Positions 12,733 to 17,978 of a stretch of DNA of 17,978 bases are shown piece after piece. A program made the position numbers and the translations under genes. Under the pieces are notes generated by a model that ran no database searches, was not told the origin of the DNA, and saw only the letters and a list, made by a program, of their open reading frames with translations. Position 1 is the first letter of the stretch, and each line of letters opens with the position of its first letter. The DNA comes from Candidatus Nanopelagicales bacterium (lineage in GTDB: Bacteria > Actinomycetota > Actinomycetes > S36-B12), in assembly GCA_030836325.1 (NCBI GenBank), contig JAURQC010000130.1, positions 1-17,978 on the forward strand, read 5' to 3'.

Positions 12733-13829
12733 GCGCTACCGCCTGTTCGATATTCCCCGATCACCCGCACCGCACCGCCACTGCCGCCCTTCGCGGCGGC
12801 ATCCCCCTGTTCTCCCGCTTCACGATCGCGCACAACCCCACACACCCAGGCATCTACTCCGCGCTTGGTGAGCAGGTCCACGGCCTGATCTGCTGACTGT
12901 CCGTTAACGACCGCCACCATTCCCAGACCCATGTTGAAGGTGCGCTCCATCTCCAACTGCTCGACGCTTCCGCGATCTGCGATCACCGTGAAGATCGGCT
13001 GCGGAATCCAGGTGTTCCGATCCACATCCGCAGCGAGCTCAGCTGGAAGCACCCTGGCGATATTTGCCGCAATGCCGCCACCGGTGACGTGCGAGAACGC
13101 ATGGACATCGAGAGTCTCGGCCAAGGCGAGGCAGTCTCGGGTGTAGATCCGAGTCGGCTCGAGCAACTCTTCTCCAACCGAACGACCCACCTCCGGCAGC
13201 ATCCGCCCGAGCGCGGCCGCATCCGGCATGAGCACATGCCGAGCCAGGGAAAACCCGTTGGAGTGAAGACCGCTCGAACGCATGGCAACGAGTACGTCTC
13301 CGGCGCGAACACGATCGGGACCAAGTAGGTGATCGGCGTCAACGATCCCGGTGCCCGCGGCCGCGAGGTCGTATTCATCAGGCGCCATGAGACCTGGGTG
13401 TTCGGCCGTCTCGCCACCGACGAGTGCGCAGCCCGCCTGCACACACCCTTCGGAAATGCCCGACACGATGGCCGCCATCCGAGTGGGGTCCACTGATCCG
13501 GTAGCGATGTAGTCGGTGAGGAACAGTGGTTCGGCGCCGCATACCACGAGGTCGTCAACCACCATGGCGACAAGATCGATTCCCACCGTGTCGTGGACAT
13601 CCATCGCTCGAGCGACGGCAATCTTGGTTCCTACTCCATCGGTGCTTGTAGCCAGCAGAGGTTGCTTCATGTGTTGGTAGCGGGAGATATCAAACAGTCC
13701 GGCAAAACCACCAAGACCCGCCAGCACTTCGGGGCGTTGCGTTCGAGCCACCGATGCCCGCATCAATTCGACGGCTTTCTCACCCGCCTCCACATCGACG
13801 CCGGAGTCCGCGTAACTCGCCCCTGCCAT
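12729..13829 (-). CDS. purM: Phosphoribosylformylglycinamidine cyclo-ligase (AIR synthetase)
   Basis: 366 aa. Converts FGAM plus ATP to AIR, the fifth step of purine synthesis, in the cytoplasm. Signatures: STDGVGTK (62-69), IDLVAMVVDDL, VGGETAEHPG, SSGLHSNGFSLAR and HVTGGGIAANI, all characteristic of the PurM/ThiL/SelD ATP-binding fold. Length fits the family, with a Gly-rich tail (AAKGGSGGA) near the end. Its ATG directly follows the TGA of purF (zero gap), so the two are translationally coupled. The stop shares CTAG with DUF3073. Confidence 0.96.
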   Translation of the reverse strand: MAGASYADSGVDVEAGEKAVELMRASVARTQRPEVLAGLGGFAGLFDISRYQHMKQPLLATSTDGVGTKIAVARAMDVHDTVGIDLVAMVVDDLVVCGAEPLFLTDYIATGSVDPTRMAAIVSGISEGCVQAGCALVGGETAEHPGLMAPDEYDLAAAGTGIVDADHLLGPDRVRAGDVLVAMRSSGLHSNGFSLARHVLMPDAAALGRMLPEVGRSVGEELLEPTRIYTRDCLALAETLDVHAFSHVTGGGIAANIARVLPAELAADVDRNTWIPQPIFTVIADRGSVEQLEMERTFNMGLGMVAVVNGQSADQAVDLLTKRGVDAWVCGVVRDREAGEQGDAAAKGGSGGAVRVIGEYRTGGSA

Positions 13830-15356
13830 TCAGACTCGATTCAAGGCATCACTCGCGCCGCCGCCAGCGGAGTGCTCGACTCGTCGCGCAATGCCCTCGA
13901 GCACGGACTTCCCGATTCGATCCTCTTGCGGGAGTTCTACGGGGTACACACCGTCAAAACACGCGCGGCACAGATTTTTCTTTTCCTGGTGGGTCGCATC
14001 TACGAGGGCATCGAGCGTGACGAACGCTAATGAATCAGCACCGATCGATGCACAAATCTCATCCACGGACAAGCCGTTAGCAATCAACTCAGCCCGACTC
14101 GCGAAGTCGATTCCGTAGAAACACGGCCACTTCACAGGAGGGCTGGAAATGCGAACATGAACTTCTGACGCACCTGCCTCGCGCAACATACGAACGAGAG
14201 CACGCTGTGTATTTCCCCGAACGATCGAATCATCCACGACCACCAGCCGCTGCCCTGCGATGACTTCTTTGAGTGGATTCAACTTCAAGCGGATGCCGAG
14301 TTGCCTGATTGTCTGAGATGGCTGAATGAATGTGCGCCCGACGTACGCGTTCTTCACCAGACCCTCGGCGAAGGGAATGCCTGACTCTTGCGCGTAGCCG
14401 ATTGCCGCATACCTGCCGGACTCCGGAACCGGAATCACGAGGTCGGCTTCCACCGGATACTCCTGGGCTAACTTTCGACCAATCTCAACGCGGGTTGCCT
14501 GAACGCTGCGTCCGGAAATGGTGGTGTCAGGGCGCGCGAGGTAGACATACTCGAACAGACATCCTTTGGGGTCAGCCTCGGCAAAACGATGTGACCGAAG
14601 ACCATTGGCATCAATGACGACCAATTCACCTGGTTCGACTTCCCGGACGACGGACGCACCCACGATGTCCAGCGCAGCAGTCTCGCTGGCAATAACCCAG
14701 CCGCGCTCAAGTCGACCGAGGACGAGGGGTCGGATCCCCTGCGGATCGCGCGCGGCGTAGAGGGCGTCGTCGTCCATGAAAACAAGGGAGAAGGCGCCCC
14801 TCAGGTTGGGTAGTTCCTCCAGCGCTGCCTGCTCCAGGGGTAGGTCCGGATGCGCGGCAAGCAGGCCGGAGATGACCTCGGTATCGGTGGTCGCGTGCAG
14901 TCCGGCGTTGATCGGCAATTCTCCGGATGTGGTCGCCAAGGCGGCCAATCTCTCCGAGAGGTCAGCCGTGTTGGTCAGATTCCCGTTGTGTCCGAGGGCA
15001 AGGTTTCCCGTGGCGGTGGGGCGGAAAGTGGGCTGAGCGTTCTCCCACACACTCGAACCGGTGGTCGAGTAGCGCGCATGTCCGATGGCAACGTGTCCGT
15101 GCAATGACTCCAGACTCGCCTCGGTAAATACCTGGGAAACAAGACCCATGTCCTTGTAGACAACGATGTGCGAGCCGTCGCTGACAGCGATGCCCGCGGA
15201 TTCTTGACCACGATGCTGAAGTGCGTATAGACCGAAGTAGGTGAGTTTGGCTACTTCTTCGCCCGGAGCCCACACTCCGAAGACACCGCAGGCGTCTTGT
15301 GGACCCCTCTCCCCGGGGAGGAGTTCGTGGGTCAGTTGCCCATCGCCGCGCGGCAC
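13830..15356 (-). CDS. purF: Amidophosphoribosyltransferase (glutamine PRPP amidotransferase)
   Basis: 508 aa. Makes phosphoribosylamine from PRPP and glutamine, the committing step of purine synthesis. The N-terminal nucleophile is Cys23 in DACGVFGVW; the first 22 residues are an expected cleaved propeptide. Four cysteines, Cys266 (CLFEYVY), Cys412 (PCFYGID), Cys463 and Cys466 (CRACFDGVYP), match the Fe-S ligands of the Bacillus-type enzyme. The PRPP loop is VVVDDSIVRGNT (372-383). GTG start at 15356 is fixed by a -10 box TAGTCT 6 nt upstream. It is followed without gap by purM and starts 23 nt after the ABC ATPase stop on the same strand. Confidence 0.97.
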   Translation of the reverse strand: MPRGDGQLTHELLPGERGPQDACGVFGVWAPGEEVAKLTYFGLYALQHRGQESAGIAVSDGSHIVVYKDMGLVSQVFTEASLESLHGHVAIGHARYSTTGSSVWENAQPTFRPTATGNLALGHNGNLTNTADLSERLAALATTSGELPINAGLHATTDTEVISGLLAAHPDLPLEQAALEELPNLRGAFSLVFMDDDALYAARDPQGIRPLVLGRLERGWVIASETAALDIVGASVVREVEPGELVVIDANGLRSHRFAEADPKGCLFEYVYLARPDTTISGRSVQATRVEIGRKLAQEYPVEADLVIPVPESGRYAAIGYAQESGIPFAEGLVKNAYVGRTFIQPSQTIRQLGIRLKLNPLKEVIAGQRLVVVDDSIVRGNTQRALVRMLREAGASEVHVRISSPPVKWPCFYGIDFASRAELIANGLSVDEICASIGADSLAFVTLDALVDATHQEKKNLCRACFDGVYPVELPQEDRIGKSVLEGIARRVEHSAGGGASDALNRV

Positions 15357-15362
15357 GCTCTC

Positions 15363-15368
15363 AGACTA
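15363..15368 (-). promoter_or_regulatory. -10 element (TAGTCT, minus strand) of a leaderless purF-purM promoter
   Basis: TAGTCT on the minus strand, exactly 6 nt before the GTG at 15356. Any -35 box would fall inside the last codons of the ABC ATPase gene. Confidence 0.55.
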
Positions 15369-15379
15369 CGGGACGGGCC

Positions 15380-16453
15380 CTACTGACGGTAAAGCCGACC
15401 TGCCCCGGTGACGAGAACGCGAACCGGATCCCCGATACGCAACCCAGAGCCACCTGGACTACGGACCGCCACGACCGTTCCGTCGTGGAGTTTCACCCGA
15501 GTGAGACTGTCGTGTCCGTGGTAACTGACCGATTCGACTTCACCAAGAACGCCCGCATCCCCAGCATCACCAACCGGACGCTCAGCGACTAGGACCAACT
15601 GCTCCGGTCGAAGCACCACAGTGCCCGCCGCAACATCACCGTCGCCGTGAACGCTCGCCACCACAGGCACTGCGCCCAAAGACGTTTGTGCAGTGCCCTC
15701 GTGCGATGCGACGACATCGAGTTCGACGAGATCACCAACGAATCGAGCAATATCCAATGTGGCCGGCTGCTCGTAGATCATCCACGGTTCGGCTACCTGT
15801 TGGATCCGGCCATCGGACATCACCGCGACGCGGTCGGCAAGCGAGAGCGCCTCTTCCTGATCGTGAGTAACCAAGATTGTTGCCGTTCCGATGTCGGCAA
15901 GCAGAGCACGAACTTCACTGCGCACATCCGCACGCAGCGCGGCATCAAGGGATGAGAAAGGCTCATCGAGCAGTAGCAGGGACGGCGCAGGAGCCAGAGC
16001 GCGGGCAAGCGCAACGCGCTGTTGCTGACCACCAGAGAGCTCGTGCGGCCGTGCACTCTCAAGACCGGCGAGGTCGACCATTTCCAGCATTTCCGCAACC
16101 CGAGCCTTGGCCTGCTTGCGGTCACGTAGACCGAATGCGATGTTGCCAGCGACGTCGAGGTGCGGGAACAGTGCACCTTCTTGCGGAACGATTCCCACGC
16201 GTCGCTTTTCTGGTGGTAGCCACGTTCGCGAGCGCGAGTCTGACACGACGATTCCACCGATGGAGATCGAACCTTGCTCCGGTCGCAGATAGCCGGCGAT
16301 AGCTCGTAACAACGTGGTCTTGCCGGATCCACTGGCACCCAAGATGGCGAGGAACTCGTTCGATGCAACATCGAGGCTGACACCATTGACAACGGGTGCG
16401 CCGCCGTATCCGACGATGAGTTCCTCAACAGACAGTGCGGCTTGGGATGTCAT
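15380..16453 (-). CDS. Fe(III)/spermidine-type ABC transporter ATP-binding protein (FbpC/PotA-like)
   Basis: 357 aa. The ATPase core shows Walker A GASGSGKTT (39-47), Q-loop VPQEGALFPHLD (Gln91), signature LSGGQQQRVALARAL (139-153), Walker B LLLLDEP (159-165), D-loop SSLDA and the switch His197 (ILVTHD). The C-terminal about 120 residues are a TOBE-like domain (TVVLRPEQLVLV, VRVLVTGAGRLY). It powers uptake through the adjacent permease on the cytoplasmic face. The permease partner points to iron(III). ATG overlaps the permease TGA by 4 nt (ATGA). There is no sign of its own promoter. Confidence 0.93.
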   Translation of the reverse strand: MTSQAALSVEELIVGYGGAPVVNGVSLDVASNEFLAILGASGSGKTTLLRAIAGYLRPEQGSISIGGIVVSDSRSRTWLPPEKRRVGIVPQEGALFPHLDVAGNIAFGLRDRKQAKARVAEMLEMVDLAGLESARPHELSGGQQQRVALARALAPAPSLLLLDEPFSSLDAALRADVRSEVRALLADIGTATILVTHDQEEALSLADRVAVMSDGRIQQVAEPWMIYEQPATLDIARFVGDLVELDVVASHEGTAQTSLGAVPVVASVHGDGDVAAGTVVLRPEQLVLVAERPVGDAGDAGVLGEVESVSYHGHDSLTRVKLHDGTVVAVRSPGGSGLRIGDPVRVLVTGAGRLYRQ

Positions 16454-17978
16454 CGAACACCCCCGACGAAGGACACCTCATCTGCGCGCACCGGCTCATC
16501 GTCCTCGGGCGCGTCCCAGTCACTGCTTTCGGGTGCGCGCGCCAGCCAGCGACCCATCAACCACGCCGGAACAGAAGCCAGCAAAATCATGGCTAGCGCG
16601 TACGGGGCAGCCGAGCCGAATGCCTGGATTTCGGTCCTTGACCACAACTCCGTCGCCAAGGTGTTAAAGCCGGTGGGTCGCAACATGAGCGTCGCAGGGA
16701 GTTCCTTCATCGCGGTCAGAACTACTAGCAACGTTCCCGCCGCAATGCCGGGCCAGGCCAGGCGTCCAGTGACCGTAAACCACGCGCGGATCGGTCCACG
16801 GCCCAGACTCCGGGCCGTCGATTCCAAAGCCGGGGGCACACCAGCGATCGCCGATCTGCTCGCGCCGATCGCCTTCGGCAGGAACAGCACTGCGTAGGCG
16901 AAAGCGAGAACGGCCAGGGTTTGGTAGGCCGCTGGCAAAACAGCCAGCGTCAGAAACACCAGAGAAAGACCCACCACCACGCCGGGCAGTGCGTGGCCCA
17001 GGAACGCAGCGCCTTCAATGCTCTTCACCAAACGCGACGTGTAGCGCGCAGCAAGCACCGCGATGGGAAGCGCCAGGACGAGCGCGAGTGCAGCACCGAG
17101 TACAGACGATGAAACCGATCCCGCCAGGGCTCCCAACAGTTCACCGACATCGATACTCGTGCGTTGGCTTTCCAGCAGCCGTTGCGTCAACGACCACGCC
17201 GGAACACCGAGTGCGAGCATCCCTACGCCCCCAAGCCAGGCCAGCCCAGCCACCGTCCCGGCGGTGCTGAGTCGATGGCGCGGTGCTGGTCGCGCGACCC
17301 CCGAACCGATGCGCCACCGCTGGGCCTTACCGCGGGCGCGCGCCTCAATCAACACCAAAACCAGTGCCAGGATTACCAGTAGTAGCGCAAGAACGGCGGC
17401 AGTTGTTCGATCGAAAGACGCCCGATATGCCGTGTAGATAACGCGAGTGAAGGCGTCTACGCGGAAGATCGCGACCGTGCCGAACTCACTGAGTGTGTAT
17501 AGCGCTGCCAAGAGAAGTCCTGCAGCAGCTGCGGGCCATGCGAGAGGAACGGTCACCCGGCGGGCGACCGCCGCCGGCCCCAGGCCCAGTGAGCGTGCTG
17601 CTTCTTCGTGTCCTGCATCGATGGATCGCAGCGCAGCGGTGAGCGGAATCGCGACGTACGGATAGGTCGCAAGAGACATGACCAGTGCTGCGGCCCACAG
17701 CCCCGACATACCGGGGAACTCAGCGATCCACGCGTAGGCCATGACATAGGAAGGGACAGCAAGAGGCAGTGCCGCTGTTACTAGGAAGAAGGCGCGTCCG
17801 GGAATGTTCGTGCGTGCTAACAACCACGCCGACGGAACCGCGAGCATCAGACAGCCGATGATCACCAAAACGATCAACGCAAGGCTGGTCAAAGTAGTGT
17901 CCAGCGTGCGTTGCCGCCACAGGGATTCGATGATCGCGTCCCAACCGGCACCGGTCGTACGGACTACGAGGTACAGCA
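16450..17978 (-). CDS. Fe(III)-type ABC transporter permease (FbpB/SfuB-like), 5' end beyond the window
   Basis: The frame stays open to the right edge (first visible codons read LYLVVRTTGAGWDAI), so only about the first 20 residues or so are missing; a TTG at 17892 is not the start. About 508 visible residues form two repeated permease halves with about twelve membrane helices. Each half carries an EAA-like loop: EEAARSLGLGPAAV (about 124-137) and ALESTARSLGRGPI. A characteristic FbpB motif AMKELPATLMLRPTGFNTLA follows the second. It passes iron delivered by a periplasmic-type (here lipoprotein) binding protein, whose gene likely lies just upstream, off the window. The C-terminal tail is acidic and cytoplasmic. 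Same operon as the ATPase. Confidence 0.92.
   Translation of the reverse strand, partial: LYLVVRTTGAGWDAIIESLWRQRTLDTTLTSLALIVLVIIGCLMLAVPSAWLLARTNIPGRAFFLVTAALPLAVPSYVMAYAWIAEFPGMSGLWAAALVMSLATYPYVAIPLTAALRSIDAGHEEAARSLGLGPAAVARRVTVPLAWPAAAAGLLLAALYTLSEFGTVAIFRVDAFTRVIYTAYRASFDRTTAAVLALLLVILALVLVLIEARARGKAQRWRIGSGVARPAPRHRLSTAGTVAGLAWLGGVGMLALGVPAWSLTQRLLESQRTSIDVGELLGALAGSVSSSVLGAALALVLALPIAVLAARYTSRLVKSIEGAAFLGHALPGVVVGLSLVFLTLAVLPAAYQTLAVLAFAYAVLFLPKAIGASRSAIAGVPPALESTARSLGRGPIRAWFTVTGRLAWPGIAAGTLLVVLTAMKELPATLMLRPTGFNTLATELWSRTEIQAFGSAAPYALAMILLASVPAWLMGRWLARAPESSDWDAPEDDEPVRADEVSFVGGVR

Noticed and set aside
12983..13621. Long alternate-frame ORF inside purM
   Set aside because: The purM frame carries all family motifs; the other frame shows no recognisable domain.
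17892..17892. TTG at 17892 as the permease start
   Set aside because: The frame remains open to the window edge with sequence typical of the permease N-terminus, so the gene is truncated by the window.

Overview
The window looks like chromosomal DNA of an actinobacterium (Actinomycetia), moderately GC-rich. The main evidence is the gene order bldC - Leu/Val dehydrogenase - DUF3073 - purM - purF, which from memory is a conserved block in Actinomycetes. A DUF1707 protein and a long two-domain Sua5 agree with this. At least eight genes have a TANNNT -10 box only 6-7 nt before the start codon, the pattern of leaderless mRNAs common in Actinobacteria. I cannot name the genus.

Layout. 1-1392: 3' part of a secreted subtilisin-like (S8) protease with a Gly-rich linker, a TIG-like domain, an OmpA-like domain and an unusual C-terminal segment resembling a subtilase propeptide. 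1423-3546: threonylcarbamoyl-AMP synthase (Sua5), then an SDR dehydrogenase and a small zincin-type metallopeptidase on the minus strand. 3670-3931: tRNA-Glu, tRNA-Asp and tRNA-Phe. 3932-6012: a small accessory segment with two secreted proteins, one of unknown family and one RTX-repeat protein. It contains a second, 3'-only copy of tRNA-Phe at 4910-4954, which looks like an attachment-site scar. 6221-8214: PhzF-family isomerase, a two-gene membrane-protein operon and two very small proteins, one of them (58 aa) easily missed. 8308-10802: a secreted staphylococcal-type nuclease with two lamin-tail domains, then a PlsC-type acyltransferase and a DUF1707 membrane protein on the minus strand. 10824-15356: the conserved actinobacterial core. 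15380-17978: an Fe(III)-type ABC transporter ATPase and permease, the permease running off the right edge.

How genes work together. purF and purM abut with no gap (TGA then ATG) and encode steps 1 and 5 of de novo IMP synthesis. The permease and ATPase overlap by 4 nt and form one transporter; its binding protein should lie just beyond the right edge. The two membrane proteins at 7035-7797, and the DUF1707 and acyltransferase genes, are two-gene operons with 8-nt overlaps. Two convergent pairs share a palindromic CTAG as both stop codons.

I found no phage, transposase, CRISPR array or obvious defence system. The most unusual items are the tRNA-Phe 3' duplication and the domain order of the subtilase. 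All function calls come from reading motifs, not database searches.
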